Assembly: GCF_011420305.2 (NCBI RefSeq)
Contig: NZ_CP061769.1
Location: 558,001 to 622,000 of the forward strand
DNA length: 64,000 bases
Direction: 5' to 3'
DNA from: Nocardioides ochotonae
GTDB taxonomy: Bacteria; Actinomycetota; Actinomycetes; Propionibacteriales; Nocardioidaceae
The notes beneath the pieces were generated by a model. It did no database searches. It was not told the DNA's origin and was given only the letters and a program-made list of their open reading frames with translations. Every line of letters starts with the position of its first letter. Position 1 is the first letter of the stretch. Positions 34,120 through 43,088 of the stretch are shown piece after piece. The translations under genes were made by a program, and so were the position numbers.

Positions 34120-34674
34120 GTGGACGAGGCAGGACGGCGCAGACGGTTCGAGCAGGCGGTGCCGCCGATGATCGACCCGTTGCGGCGCTTCCTGGCCCGG
34201 CGTACCGACCCGGCCACCGCCGACGACGTGCTGGCCGACACCCTGCTGGTGTGCTGGCGGCGCCTGGAGCAGCTGCCCGAGGACCCGCTTCCGTGGGCGT
34301 ACGGCGTCGCGCGCCACTGCCTGGCCAACGCCGAGCGCACCAGCCGGCGGCAGCGGCGGGTGGCGGCCAAGGTGGCGGTCCTCGACCCGCCGGCGTCCAG
34401 CAGCCCCGGACCCGGCGACACCGACGACGACCCGGTGGGGCGCGCGCTCGCGGCGCTGCGCACCGACGACGCCGAGCTGCTGCGGCTGTGGGCGTGGGAG
34501 CAGCTGGGCGCCTCCGAGATCGCCCAGGTGCTGGGGATCAGCGCCAACGCCGCCTCCATCCGGCTGCACCGAGCCCGGCAGCGGCTGCGCGAGGAGCTGG
34601 AAGAGCTGGAAGAGGCCGGAAAGACCGACGGCCGTGCCGGACATGAGGAGTCGAGAGAGGGGAGGAAGCGATGA
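34120..34674 (+). CDS. ECF-type RNA polymerase sigma factor
   Basis: A 184-residue group 4 sigma factor: region 2 (about 10-75: PLRRFLARRTDPATADDVLADTLLVCWRRL, PLPWAYGVARHCLAN) and region 4 (about 115-165: LLRLWAWEQLGASEIAQVLGISANAASIRLHRARQRL) with its HTH. Start GTG 34120 is chosen because GAGGG lies in front and region 2 begins here. Its stop overlaps the ATG of a membrane protein that is probably its anti-sigma partner. Stimulus unknown. Confidence 0.87.
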   Translation: MDEAGRRRRFEQAVPPMIDPLRRFLARRTDPATADDVLADTLLVCWRRLEQLPEDPLPWAYGVARHCLANAERTSRRQRRVAAKVAVLDPPASSSPGPGDTDDDPVGRALAALRTDDAELLRLWAWEQLGASEIAQVLGISANAASIRLHRARQRLREELEELEEAGKTDGRAGHEESREGRKR

Positions 34675-35354
34675 ACGACCGCACCGAGGACCGCTCGCCC
34701 GAGAGCGACGACCAGCGCGAGCAGGAGCGCCTGCGCGCCCGCCTCCGCGGCGCCGACCCCGCTGCCTCCCTCCCACCGGCCGACCCCGCCGGGGTGGCCC
34801 GACTCCTGGAGATCACGATGAGCGACGACCCCACGACCGAGACCCGCCAGGACGGCACCCGCAACCGCAGCACCCTGACCTGGCTGGTGGCCGCAGCCGC
34901 GCTCGTCGTCATCGGTGGCGCCGGGGCGCTCATGCTGACCAACGACGAGGGTGAGCCTGCCGTCCCGGCGGCGCAGGAGAGCATCGAGCCCACCGACGAG
35001 ACCGCCCCGGTCACCACGCTCACCGCGGCCGCGCCCCCGGCCGACGCCCGCTGCGGCGTGCCCACCGCCGCGTTGCTCGCCCAGCAGCAGGTCGCCTTCC
35101 AGGGGACCGTGCAGGAGGTCGCCGAGGACGTCGTGGTGCTCGTGCCGAGCCTGTTCTACGCCGGCGAGGCGTCCGAGCTCGTCGAGGTGCAGGTGCCCCC
35201 GCAGGAGCTGACCGGGCTGCTCCAGGCGGTCCCGTTCGAGGAGGGCGAGAACTACCTCGTCTCGGCCACCGACGGCCGGGTGAGCCTGTGCGGCTTGAGC
35301 GGACCGGCGACCCCGGAGCTCCTGGAGCTGTACGTCGAGGCCTTCGACGCGTGA
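34671..35354 (+). CDS. Single-pass membrane protein, probable anti-sigma factor
   Basis: A 227-residue protein: a charged cytoplasmic N-terminus (about 1-65) of the length used by anti-sigma domains, one transmembrane segment (about 68-90) and an outer domain with two cysteines (ARCGVPTAA and SLCGLSG) that could form a disulfide. ATG 34671 overlaps the sigma stop, the normal sigma/anti-sigma arrangement. No zinc-binding HxxxCxxC motif is seen, so the assignment rests on context. Confidence 0.7.
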   Translation: MNDRTEDRSPESDDQREQERLRARLRGADPAASLPPADPAGVARLLEITMSDDPTTETRQDGTRNRSTLTWLVAAAALVVIGGAGALMLTNDEGEPAVPAAQESIEPTDETAPVTTLTAAAPPADARCGVPTAALLAQQQVAFQGTVQEVAEDVVVLVPSLFYAGEASELVEVQVPPQELTGLLQAVPFEEGENYLVSATDGRVSLCGLSGPATPELLELYVEAFDA

Positions 35355-35364
35355 GGCCGCTGCG

Positions 35365-35931
35365 GTGAGGGTCCACGGCCTGCTGCTCGCCGCCGGGGCC
35401 GGACGGCGGATGGGGATGCCGAAGGCGCTCGTGCGCCACCTCGACGGCGAGCCCTGGGTGGTGCGGGCGGTCGACCTGCTGCACGCCGGCGGCTGCGCGG
35501 AGGTCACGGTCGTCCTTGGTGCGGGCGCCGCGGAGGCGCGCGAGCTGCTCGCCGCCACGGCCGTCGAGATCGTGGAGGCGCCGGACTGGGCCGCAGGGAT
35601 GGCCGCTTCGCTGCGCGCGGGCCTGCTGGCCCTCGAGCCGGGGCCGGCCGAGGCCGCGCTGGTGAGCCTGGTCGACCTGCCCGACCTCACCCCGGAGGTC
35701 GTCCGCCGGGTGGCCGCCGCCGGCGCCGACGCGGCCACCGACGCGCTCGCGCGCGCGGCGTACGACGGCCGGCCGGGGCACCCGGTGCTGATCGGTCGCG
35801 GGCACTGGGCCGGCGTGCTGGCCGAGGCGAGCGGGGACGCCGGCGCGCGCGGCTACCTCGCCGGGCACGACGCCCTCGCGGTCGAGTGCGGTGACCTGGC
35901 CACCGGGCGCGACGTGGACCGCCCGCAGTAG
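35365..35931 (+). CDS. Molybdenum-cofactor cytidylyltransferase-like NTP transferase (MocA family)
   Basis: A 188-residue MobA/MocA-type nucleotidyltransferase. LAAGAGRRMGMPKAL is the NTP-binding signature; SLVDLPDLTPEVV carries the metal-binding Asp; GRPGHPVLIGR follows. MocA attaches CMP to molybdopterin to make the MCD cofactor of xanthine- and CO-dehydrogenase-type enzymes, fitting the CoxD/E/F genes that follow and the hydroxylase at 43.1-47.0 kb. GTG start. Confidence 0.83.
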   Translation: MRVHGLLLAAGAGRRMGMPKALVRHLDGEPWVVRAVDLLHAGGCAEVTVVLGAGAAEARELLAATAVEIVEAPDWAAGMAASLRAGLLALEPGPAEAALVSLVDLPDLTPEVVRRVAAAGADAATDALARAAYDGRPGHPVLIGRGHWAGVLAEASGDAGARGYLAGHDALAVECGDLATGRDVDRPQ

Positions 35932-35976
35932 CGGCCCGCGTCACCGAACAATCACCCGCGAGGTTGTGAGGTGCTG

Positions 35977-35992
35977 CCAACCTCCGACCAAC
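35977..35992 (+). promoter_or_regulatory. CCAAC-N6-CCAAC direct repeat at the coxD-like promoter
   Basis: Two CCAAC half-sites 11 bp apart, ending 11 nt before a TAGCCT -10 and so over the -35. The same arrangement occurs before the structural genes at 43063-43078. Candidate activator site. Confidence 0.55.
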
Positions 35993-36003
35993 GCCGACGT
36001 CAG

Positions 36004-36009
36004 TAGCCT
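36004..36009 (+). promoter_or_regulatory. -10 TAGCCT of a leaderless promoter (coxD-like gene)
   Basis: TAGCCT then 6 nt to ATG 36016; no Shine-Dalgarno. Confidence 0.6.
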
Positions 36010-36015
36010 TGGGCC

Positions 36016-36891
36016 ATGGAGCCGACCTCTGCCGCTGAGATCGCCGCCCGCCTCGAGGAGACGGGCTATCTCAGCGACGAGGGACTGGCGACGGTGACCT
36101 ACCTGGCGCTGCGGATGCAGCGCCCGCTGCTGCTCGAGGGCGAGCCCGGCACCGGCAAGACCGCGCTCGCGGAGGCGATCGCGGAGAGCCTGGAGCTGCC
36201 GCTGGTGCGGCTGCAGTGCTACGAGGGCATCGACGCCACCCAGGCGCTCTACGACTGGGACTTCCCGCGCCAGATCCTGCACCTGCGCGCCCTCGAGGCC
36301 GCCGGCGGCACCAGCGACGTGGCCGAGGCCGAGAAGAGCCTGTACGACGAGCGGTTCCTGCTCGCGCGCCCGGTGCTCGCCGCGCTCCAGCAGGCGCCCG
36401 CGGTGCTCCTGGTCGACGAGGTGGACCGCGCCGACGACGAGTTCGAGGCGTTCCTGCTCGAGGTGCTCTCGACCTACCAGGTCACCATCCCCGAGCTCGG
36501 GACCGTGCGGGCCAGCACCCCGCCGGTGGTCGTGCTGACCTCCAACCGCACCCGCGAGCTGCACGACGCGCTCAAGCGGCGCTGCCTCTACCACTGGATC
36601 GACCACCCGGGGCCGGCGCGCGAGATGGCGATCGTGCGCTCGCGCGCCCCGGAGGTCTCCGCCGCGCTCACCGAGCAGGTGGTCGCGGTGACCCAGCAGC
36701 TGCGCGCCGAGGGCGGGCTGCAGAAGCCGCCCGGCGTCGCGGAGACGCTCGACTGGGCCCGCGCCCTGCACCACCTCGGGACCACCGAGCTCGACCTCGC
36801 CACGGCGAGCGCCACCCTCGGTGCGCTGGTGAAGTACCGCGAGGACGCCGAGCGGGTCCGCCACGCGCTCGACCGGATGCTGCGGCCGTGA
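36016..36891 (+). CDS. coxD: MoxR-family AAA ATPase, CoxD-like
   Basis: A 291-residue AAA+ ATPase with Walker A GEPGTGKTA, Walker B VLLVDEVDR and sensor VVLTSNRTREL. In CO-dehydrogenase systems CoxD works with the VWA protein CoxE to mature the Mo/Cu site of the large subunit. The next gene, overlapping by 4 nt, is exactly such a VWA protein. Cytoplasmic, possibly membrane-associated. First gene of an operon with the promoter at 36004. Confidence 0.87.
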   Translation: MEPTSAAEIAARLEETGYLSDEGLATVTYLALRMQRPLLLEGEPGTGKTALAEAIAESLELPLVRLQCYEGIDATQALYDWDFPRQILHLRALEAAGGTSDVAEAEKSLYDERFLLARPVLAALQQAPAVLLVDEVDRADDEFEAFLLEVLSTYQVTIPELGTVRASTPPVVVLTSNRTRELHDALKRRCLYHWIDHPGPAREMAIVRSRAPEVSAALTEQVVAVTQQLRAEGGLQKPPGVAETLDWARALHHLGTTELDLATASATLGALVKYREDAERVRHALDRMLRP

Positions 36892-38036
36892 GCAGCGCCC
36901 TCGCCGCCGAAGGCACTGACGAAGGCATCGGCGGGAGCGTCCGTGGAGCCGACGAGGTGCTGCTCGGCTTCACCTGGGCACTGCGCGCCGCCGGCGTCGT
37001 GGTCACCCAGGACCGGGCCCAGGGCTACCTCGCCGCGGTCGCGCTGGTCGGTGCCGGCGACCGGCGCGCGACGTACGCCGCGGGGCGGGCGACGCTGTGC
37101 GCCTCGCCCGACGACCTGCTGCGCCACGACCAGGTCTTCGAGGCCTGGTTCGGCTCCCCGCACGAGCTGCCGCGGGCGCGACCCACGCCGCCGACCACCA
37201 CCACCTACTCCGACCTGCCCACGACCGACGCGGACGGCTCCGGTGGAGGCGAGGAGGACGACCTGCTGCGGGCCGCGGCGAGCGAGACCGAGGTGCTGCG
37301 CCACCGCGACGTCGCGACGATGAGCCCCGCGGAGCGCCAGCGCCTGGCCGCGATGTTCGCGAGCCTGCCGGTCCGCGCGCCGCTGCGGCGTACGCCGCGT
37401 CGCGTCGCCGGACCGCGGGGGCGCGTCGACGCCTCCGCGACGCTGCGCGCCAGCCTGCGCCGGATGGGCGAGCCGGCCGAGATCCGTTGGCGCCGCCGGG
37501 GCGTGCGCCCGCGACGGGTGGTGCTGCTCGTCGACGTCTCCGGCTCGATGAGCGGGTACGCCGACCCGCTGCTGCGCCTCGCGCACCGGATGACCAGCGC
37601 GGTGCCGGGCGTGGAGACCTTCACCCTCGGCACCCGGCTGACCCACCTGACCCGTGCCCTCGGCGCCCGCGACCCCGAGCGCGCGCTGGTCGCGGCGGGG
37701 GCGGCCGTGCCGGACTGGTCCGGCGGCACCCGGCTGGGGGAGACCCTCCAGGTCTTCTCGGATCGCTGGGGCCAGCGCGGGATGGCGCGCGGAGCGGTCG
37801 TGGTGATCTTCAGCGACGGCTGGGAGCGCGGCGACACCACGCTGCTCGCCGAGCAGGTGGCCCGGCTGCAGCGGATCGCGCACCGGCTGGTGTGGGTCAA
37901 CCCGCACCGCGGCAAGGAGGGCTACGAGCCCGTGCAGCAGGGCATCCTGGCCGTACTGCCGTACGTCGACGACTTCGTCGCCGGGCACTCCCTGGCGACC
38001 TACGCCCGACTCATGGAGGTGATCGCGCGTGCGTGA
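36888..38036 (+). CDS. coxE: VWA-domain protein, CoxE-like
   Basis: A 382-residue CoxE-family protein. The middle has an acidic, Ser/Gly-rich stretch; the C-terminal von Willebrand A domain (about 205-370) carries the MIDAS motif DVSGSMS and FSDGWERGD. Partner of the MoxR ATPase in metal-site maturation. GTG 36888 overlaps the coxD stop; its own 3' end overlaps the XdhC gene by 8 nt. Confidence 0.87.
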   Translation: MSSALAAEGTDEGIGGSVRGADEVLLGFTWALRAAGVVVTQDRAQGYLAAVALVGAGDRRATYAAGRATLCASPDDLLRHDQVFEAWFGSPHELPRARPTPPTTTTYSDLPTTDADGSGGGEEDDLLRAAASETEVLRHRDVATMSPAERQRLAAMFASLPVRAPLRRTPRRVAGPRGRVDASATLRASLRRMGEPAEIRWRRRGVRPRRVVLLVDVSGSMSGYADPLLRLAHRMTSAVPGVETFTLGTRLTHLTRALGARDPERALVAAGAAVPDWSGGTRLGETLQVFSDRWGQRGMARGAVVVIFSDGWERGDTTLLAEQVARLQRIAHRLVWVNPHRGKEGYEPVQQGILAVLPYVDDFVAGHSLATYARLMEVIARA

Positions 38037-39165
38037 GGTCCTGCCGCAGCTGCTCGAGTGGTGGCGCGCGGGCGAGAGCGTCGGGGTCGGCACCGTGGTG
38101 GCGACCTTCCGCTCCGCGCCGAGGCCCCCGGGCGCCTCGATGCTGGTCGGCCCGGACGGCTCCGCGGTTGGCTCTGTGTCCGGCGGCTGCGTCGAGGGCG
38201 CGGTCTACGAGCTCGCCGAGTCGGTCGTGGCCTCCGGCGCACCGGTCCTGGAGCGCTACGGCGTCTCCGACGACGACGCGTTCGCCGTCGGGCTGACCTG
38301 CGGCGGCATCCTCGACGTCTACGTCGAGAAGGTGAGCCGCGAGACCTTCCCCGAGCTCGAGGAGATCGCCGCCGACATCGACGCCGGGCGCCCGGTGGCG
38401 CTGGCGACCGTGATCGAGCACCCCGACCCCGCTTGGGTCGGGCGGCGGTTGGTGGTGCGTCCGGACGTGGCGCCGACCTCCGGCCTCGGATCCCCGCGCG
38501 CCGACGACGCGATCCACGACGACGCGCTCGGGCTGCTGGCGGCCGGACACAGCGCGACGCTCTCCTACGGTCCGGACGGGGAGCGTCGCGGCGAGGGGAT
38601 GCGGGTCTTCGTGTGGGCCTTCGCGCCCAAGCCGCGGATGCTGGTCTTCGGCGCCATCGACTTCGCCGCCGCCGTGGCCCGGGTGGGCAGCTTCCTGGGC
38701 TACCACGTCACCGTGTGCGACGCCCGCCCCGTCTTCGCCACCGCCAGCCGGTTCCCCGAGGCCGACGAGGTGGTCGTCGACTGGCCCCACCGCTACCTGG
38801 CCGCCGAGGTCGAGGCCGGCCGGGTGGACCGCCGCACGGTGCTCACCGTGCTCACCCACGACCCGAAGTTCGACGTACCGCTCCTGGAGGTGGCGCTGCG
38901 CCTGCCCGACGTGGCCTACGTCGGGGCGATGGGCTCGCGGCGCACCCACGAGGACCGGCTGGCGCGGTTGCGCGAGGCCGGGGTGGGCGAGCACGAGCTG
39001 GCCCGGCTGCGCAGCCCGATCGGGCTCGACCTGGGCGCCCGGACCCCGGAGGAGACCGCGATCAGCATCGCCGCGGAGATCATCGCCGGGCGCTGGGGCG
39101 GGTCGGGGGAGCCGCTGGGTACCACCCAGGGGCGCATCCACGCGCACGAGCCTGAGATCGTCTGA
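38029..39165 (+). CDS. XdhC/CoxF-family molybdoenzyme maturation factor
   Basis: A 378-residue protein. The XdhC_CoxI domain is N-terminal (about 1-100; RSAPRPPGASMLVG and GSVSGGCVEGAVYE) and the Rossmann domain C-terminal (about 200-350; MLVFGAIDFAAAVARVG, DARPVFATASRFP, VAYVGAMGSRRTHEDR). Such proteins hold the sulfurated MCD cofactor and insert it into the hydroxylase. GTG 38029 lies inside the end of coxE. Confidence 0.88.
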   Translation: MREVLPQLLEWWRAGESVGVGTVVATFRSAPRPPGASMLVGPDGSAVGSVSGGCVEGAVYELAESVVASGAPVLERYGVSDDDAFAVGLTCGGILDVYVEKVSRETFPELEEIAADIDAGRPVALATVIEHPDPAWVGRRLVVRPDVAPTSGLGSPRADDAIHDDALGLLAAGHSATLSYGPDGERRGEGMRVFVWAFAPKPRMLVFGAIDFAAAVARVGSFLGYHVTVCDARPVFATASRFPEADEVVVDWPHRYLAAEVEAGRVDRRTVLTVLTHDPKFDVPLLEVALRLPDVAYVGAMGSRRTHEDRLARLREAGVGEHELARLRSPIGLDLGARTPEETAISIAAEIIAGRWGGSGEPLGTTQGRIHAHEPEIV

Positions 39166-39196
39166 CCTGCCTGCGGGTGGAGGAGCGAGGAGTGCC

Positions 39197-39583
39197 ATGC
39201 ACGCGACGTCCCTGACCGACCTGGCCGAGAGCCAGCTCGCCATCGCCCGGGAGGCCTCCAGCGGGCGCAGCGCGGCGACGGTCTTCGGCGGCCAGGAGCA
39301 CGACCTGCGCCAGACGCTGATCGCGCTGGCCGAGGGCCGTGCGCTGGGGGAGCACGTGGCGCCCGGCGAGGCCACGCTGCTGGTGCTGCGGGGCCGGGTG
39401 CGCCTGCACACCGTCGACGCCGAGGAGTCCTGGGAGGCCGCCGCCGGTGAGCTGGTGGTGATCCCGCAGGCGCGCCACGACCTGACCGCCCTCGAGGACG
39501 CCGCGGTGCTGCTGACGGTCGCCACCGACGCGACCCGGGCCACCGGCGCCACACCCGCTGCCGGGACGACCGAGGCAGGCTGA
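39197..39583 (+). CDS. Cupin-domain protein
   Basis: A 128-residue single cupin barrel (about 30-110): GRALGEHVAPGEATLLVLRGRVRLH is motif 1 and GELVVIPQARHDLTALEDAAVLL motif 2. The metal-ligand histidines are incomplete (one H in each motif), so a binding rather than enzymatic role is possible. GGAGGAGCGAGGAG in front gives strong translation. It lies between the maturation genes and a lipoprotein hydrolase. Confidence 0.8.
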   Translation: MHATSLTDLAESQLAIAREASSGRSAATVFGGQEHDLRQTLIALAEGRALGEHVAPGEATLLVLRGRVRLHTVDAEESWEAAAGELVVIPQARHDLTALEDAAVLLTVATDATRATGATPAAGTTEAG

Positions 39584-39588
39584 GCGCG

Positions 39589-40689
39589 ATGCGCCGGGCA
39601 GCGATCGCGGCCGCGGCGCTGCTGCTCGTCGTACCGCTCGCCGCGTGCAGCGACCAGCCGCTCAGCGACACCGGGGCGCGCCCGACGCCGAGCGGCACCA
39701 GCGCGGCGCCGGGCGACCGGGAGGGTGCCGGGAGCGGGTCCGCGTCGCCTGCGCCCGGCGAGAGCACGACCGAGAGCCCGACCGAGAGCCCGACTGCGGA
39801 CCTGCCGCCGGTCCGCGACGCGATGTCGCTGCCCGCGCTGATGCGCGAGGACGTCGAGGCCGGCCGGATCCGGCGTACCGAGCCACTCGGCGGCACCGAG
39901 GCGTGGAACGGCTGGGCGGTGACCTACACCGTCGACGGCGCCACCGTGTCCGGGGAGCTGCTGGTGCCGACCGGCCCCGGGCCGTTCCCCGCGGTGGTGC
40001 TCAACCACGGCTACATCGACCCGTCGTACTACACCCTGGGCCGCGGGATGTCGCGGGAGCAGGAGTGGCTGGCGGCCAACGGGTTCGTGGTGCTGCACAC
40101 CGACTACCGCGGGCACGCCGACTCCGACCCGGTCAGCGACCTGGGCCGGGAGTCGCGGCTGGTCTACACCCGCGACGCGATCGGCGCGGTCGGTGCGCTG
40201 CGCCGCGAGGCCTACGTCGACGACGACCGGCTGGCGATGATCGGGCGCTCGATGGGCGGGGCGGTCACCTACAACGCGCTCGTCGCCGACCCCGACCTGG
40301 TGGACGCGGCGGTGGTCTTCGCGCCGGTGAGCTCGGACTTCACCGACAACCTGCGCCGGTGGACGATCCCCGAGCGCCCGGACAACGCGCAGGTGCTCTT
40401 CGAGCGCCTCGGCGGCCCGCCGGACCGCAACCCCCGGCCCTACCGCGAGCTGTCCGCGCGCACCTACTTCGACCGCATCGAGGTGCCGGTGCTGATCCAC
40501 CACGGCACCCTCGACGACAGCTGCCCGATCGCCTGGTCGCGCGAGACCCAGCGGCTGCTGAGGGAGGCCGGCGTCGACAGTCGGCTGCTGGTCTACGAGG
40601 GCGAGGGGCACGCCTTCGGCCCCCGCTTCGAGGACTCCATGCGCGCCACCGTGGACTTCCTGCGCCGGGAGCTCGGGGGTGCGCGGTGA
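39589..40689 (+). CDS. Lipoprotein alpha/beta hydrolase (prolyl-oligopeptidase-like)
   Basis: A 366-residue exported lipoprotein. The signal ends in the lipobox LAAC (Cys20), then a Ser/Thr/Pro-rich tether (about 25-70) and an S9-type alpha/beta hydrolase domain with nucleophile elbow GRSMGG, acid in HGTLDDSCP and His in GEGHAFG. It probably hydrolyses an ester or peptide outside the membrane. The start is 5 nt after the cupin stop. Confidence 0.85.
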   Translation: MRRAAIAAAALLLVVPLAACSDQPLSDTGARPTPSGTSAAPGDREGAGSGSASPAPGESTTESPTESPTADLPPVRDAMSLPALMREDVEAGRIRRTEPLGGTEAWNGWAVTYTVDGATVSGELLVPTGPGPFPAVVLNHGYIDPSYYTLGRGMSREQEWLAANGFVVLHTDYRGHADSDPVSDLGRESRLVYTRDAIGAVGALRREAYVDDDRLAMIGRSMGGAVTYNALVADPDLVDAAVVFAPVSSDFTDNLRRWTIPERPDNAQVLFERLGGPPDRNPRPYRELSARTYFDRIEVPVLIHHGTLDDSCPIAWSRETQRLLREAGVDSRLLVYEGEGHAFGPRFEDSMRATVDFLRRELGGAR

Positions 40690-40705
40690 GCGCCGCCCCC
40701 CGGCC

Positions 40706-40758
40706 TGTAACGCGGGGTTATTGACGCTTCACACGTGGTGTACGACGGGGGAAGCGTC
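40706..40758. repeat. TGTAACGCGGGGTTA intergenic repeat, copy 1
   Basis: A ~53-bp element: TGTAACGCGGGGTTA, then GACGCTTC, ACACGTGGTGT and GAAGCGTC, the last forming a perfect stem with GACGCTTC (10 bp counting flanking TT/AA). An almost identical copy is at 61546-61598 and a degenerate one at 62453-62479. Confidence 0.75.
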
Positions 40759-40881
40759 AACACCACCGCAGGAGAGGGACACCCTGGTGGCTGGGCTCGT
40801 CCTGCCATCCGGGCGCCGAGGGAACCAAGGGCGCCGTCGCCTCGTCGTACCGGGGAACAGCCCCCTGGCCGAGGAGCATCG

Positions 40882-41652
40882 ATGGAGCACGACGGCGACT
40901 TCGCAGCCGCACGACGTCCGGTCCGACGCGCGTTCGTCGCCGCGCTCGTCGCCGGGGTCATCGGCGCCTCCCTGCTGGTCGGCTGCGGCGGGGACGCCGA
41001 CCCTGCAACCGGTGACGTCGAGGGCATGCGGGCCGTGGGCGTCGGAGGGGCCGCCATCGCCGTACCCAGCGACTGGCGCAGCAACCACGTCTCGTGCGGC
41101 ACCCCGCTCAGCGACACCTACTACTCACCGGTCTCTCGGGACTGCAAGGCGGGAACGAGCCCCGTGGTGTCGTCGGTCGCGATGACCACCGAACCAGAGG
41201 ACCTGGCCGCTTCCGACGCGCTCAGCCCCGCCGGTGAGATCCGCGGCCACGAGATCAGGGTGAGTGCGGCGGTCTGCTTCCAGTCCGACCCCGGGGTCTG
41301 CGCCCAGACCTTCGCCGTTCCGGACCTCGACGCCTACTTCCACGTCACCGTCCGGTCCGACGACGGCGGCGAGGAGCTGGTGCGGACGATCCGGGAGTCG
41401 CTGCGGTTGCTGGAGCCGGACCAGCGGGTCGTTCCGTTCTTCGACGAGTACGAGAGCGAGACCCAGATAGTGAGCGCGCTGGAAGCGGCCGGGCTCGCCG
41501 TCCAGATCGACCGCACGACCTGCCCGCCCACGGCACGGTGCGGGCCTGGTGTCACGCGCATGGACCCGCCGTCCGGATCCGTGGTCCCGGCCGGCAGCAG
41601 CATCGTGGTCAGGGTCGTGGAGCCGTCGAGCACTCGTGAGCTGCGGGGATAG
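40882..41652 (+). CDS. PASTA-like lipoprotein of unknown function (VPxDW family)
   Basis: A 256-residue lipoprotein: basic N-terminus, hydrophobic core and lipobox LVGC (Cys35). The middle domain has AVPSDW and several cysteines and resembles the membrane protein at 79-567. The C-terminal ~60 residues (IVSALEAAGLAVQI through MDPPSGSVVPAGSSIVVRVVEP) match the PASTA fold, often a sensor of cell-wall fragments or beta-lactams. GAGGAG precedes ATG 40882. Function unknown. Confidence 0.72.
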   Translation: MEHDGDFAAARRPVRRAFVAALVAGVIGASLLVGCGGDADPATGDVEGMRAVGVGGAAIAVPSDWRSNHVSCGTPLSDTYYSPVSRDCKAGTSPVVSSVAMTTEPEDLAASDALSPAGEIRGHEIRVSAAVCFQSDPGVCAQTFAVPDLDAYFHVTVRSDDGGEELVRTIRESLRLLEPDQRVVPFFDEYESETQIVSALEAAGLAVQIDRTTCPPTARCGPGVTRMDPPSGSVVPAGSSIVVRVVEPSSTRELRG

Positions 41653-41734
41653 CAGTCGGTCCGTGCGCCGGACGCCGGTCGTGGTCGGCGGCCGCCGCCT
41701 CTCGGTACGACGGGCCTGAGCCTCGGCGAACCAC

Positions 41735-41750
41735 TGTGACGCCGATCACC
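41735..41750 (+). promoter_or_regulatory. CRP/GlxR-like site TGTGACGCCGATCACC
   Basis: Matches TGTGA-N6-TCACA except the last base. Lies over the promoter of the GAF regulator, 7 nt before its -10. Confidence 0.4.
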
Positions 41751-41757
41751 ACGGTGC

Positions 41758-41763
41758 TAGCGT
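41758..41763 (+). promoter_or_regulatory. -10 TAGCGT of a leaderless promoter (GAF regulator)
   Basis: TAGCGT then 6 nt to ATG 41770; no Shine-Dalgarno. Confidence 0.58.
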
Positions 41764-41769
41764 CCCCGC

Positions 41770-42993
41770 ATGGTGGGGACCGACCTGGTGGCGCGCAGGC
41801 AGGACGCGGTGCGTGCCTGGCTGAGCTTCGTCGAGCGGGGTGACGAGGCAGCGCCGCGGGTGCGTCCGGAGATCCTCTCCAGCTGGACCCGCTCGCGGGC
41901 GGCGCTGGCTCCCGACCTGGCCGAGGCGCCGCTGGCCGACGAGTCGGAGACCGCCGCGTCCTGGCGCGACTCCCCGCTGCAGGTGGCGGTGGAGCGGGTG
42001 GAGGAGGAGCTGCGGCGTACCGCTGCCGACGGCGACCTGGTGGTCGCGGTGACCGACCCCGAGACCCGGATCCTGTGGACCTACGGCGGGCGGGTGATGC
42101 GGCGCAAGGCCGAGTCGGTGAACTTCGTGCCCGGTGGCCGGTGGGACGACCGCTCGGTCGGCACCAATGCCCTCGACCTGGCCAACCGCACGGCGGCGCC
42201 GGCGATGGTCTTCAGTGCCGAGCACTACGCGCCGATCGTGCACAACTGGGTGTGCTGGGCCGCGCCGCTGCACGACCCGGTCACCGGCGCCCACCTGGGC
42301 GTGCTCGACCTGTCGACGACCTGGGACCGCACCCACCCGATCGGTCTCGCGACCGCGCGGGTGCTGGCCCGCCTGATCGAGACCGCGCTGCCGCGTTCGG
42401 GCACGGGTGGCCCCGAGCAGACCCACGACCCCGGCCTGGTGATGACGCTGCTCGGCACCGCCGAGTCCCGCCTCGACGGGCAGCGGCTGCTGCTCAACCG
42501 GCGCCAGACCGAGATCCTCGCGCTGCTCGCGATCCACCCCGAGGGGCTCACGCTGGAGCAGCTGCACGCGCTGGTCTACGGCGACCAGGCGGTGACGTTC
42601 TCGACGCTCAAGGCCGAGGTCTCCCACCTGCGCGCCGCGCTCGGCGGCCAGCTCTCCTCCCGGCCCTACCGGCTGCTGATGCCGGTGGCCACCGACGTGG
42701 ACCACGTGCTTTCCCTGCTGCGCCGCGGCCGGGTCGCCGACGCCGTCGAGGCGTACGGCGGCGACCTGCTGCCCGGCACGAACTCCCCGGCGCTGTGCGA
42801 GCTGGGGGAGTACGTCGCGGTCGCGCTGCGCGAGGCGCTGCTCGCCGACCCGGACCCCGACGCGGTGGTGCGCTACGGCGAGCACGCGCCGTACGACGCG
42901 GAGGTGCTGGAGGTCTGCCTGCGCTCGCTCGTCGGCCGCGCGCACCCCGCCGTACCGCTGCTGAAGGGACGGCTCGCGGTCGCCCGCGGCTGA
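41770..42993 (+). CDS. GAF-domain transcriptional regulator
   Basis: A 407-residue regulator. The GAF sensor domain (about 70-205) with RSVGTNALDLA and HNWVCWAAPLHDPVTGAHLGVLDLS is the type found in AcoR-like activators. The C-terminal part (about 225-310) reads as a winged helix (LNRRQTEILALLAIHPEGLTLEQLHALVYG, FSTLKAEVSHLRAALGG) and replaces the sigma-54 AAA module. Lying 142 nt before the hydroxylase genes and between the two cox blocks, it is the best candidate to act at their shared promoter element. Effector unknown. Confidence 0.8.
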   Translation: MVGTDLVARRQDAVRAWLSFVERGDEAAPRVRPEILSSWTRSRAALAPDLAEAPLADESETAASWRDSPLQVAVERVEEELRRTAADGDLVVAVTDPETRILWTYGGRVMRRKAESVNFVPGGRWDDRSVGTNALDLANRTAAPAMVFSAEHYAPIVHNWVCWAAPLHDPVTGAHLGVLDLSTTWDRTHPIGLATARVLARLIETALPRSGTGGPEQTHDPGLVMTLLGTAESRLDGQRLLLNRRQTEILALLAIHPEGLTLEQLHALVYGDQAVTFSTLKAEVSHLRAALGGQLSSRPYRLLMPVATDVDHVLSLLRRGRVADAVEAYGGDLLPGTNSPALCELGEYVAVALREALLADPDPDAVVRYGEHAPYDAEVLEVCLRSLVGRAHPAVPLLKGRLAVARG

Positions 42994-43027
42994 CCGAGGC
43001 GCCGGCGTCGTCGTTGTCGTCCGTGCG

Positions 43028-43060
43028 CCGACTCGCGCAACCACGAGCCCCGACTCGGCG
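43028..43060. repeat. Interspersed CCGACTCG repeat, copy 2
   Basis: CCGACTCGCGCAACCA then GAGCCCCGACTCGGCG, immediately upstream of the coxS-like promoter. Confidence 0.75.
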
Positions 43061-43062
43061 GT

Positions 43063-43078
43063 CCAACCTTCAGCCAAC
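43063..43078 (+). promoter_or_regulatory. CCAAC-N6-CCAAC direct repeat at the coxS-like promoter
   Basis: CCAACCTTCAGCCAAC, half-sites 11 bp apart, 10 nt before TAGCGT. Same design as at 35977-35992. Confidence 0.55.
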
Positions 43079-43088
43079 CGGTCGGCCG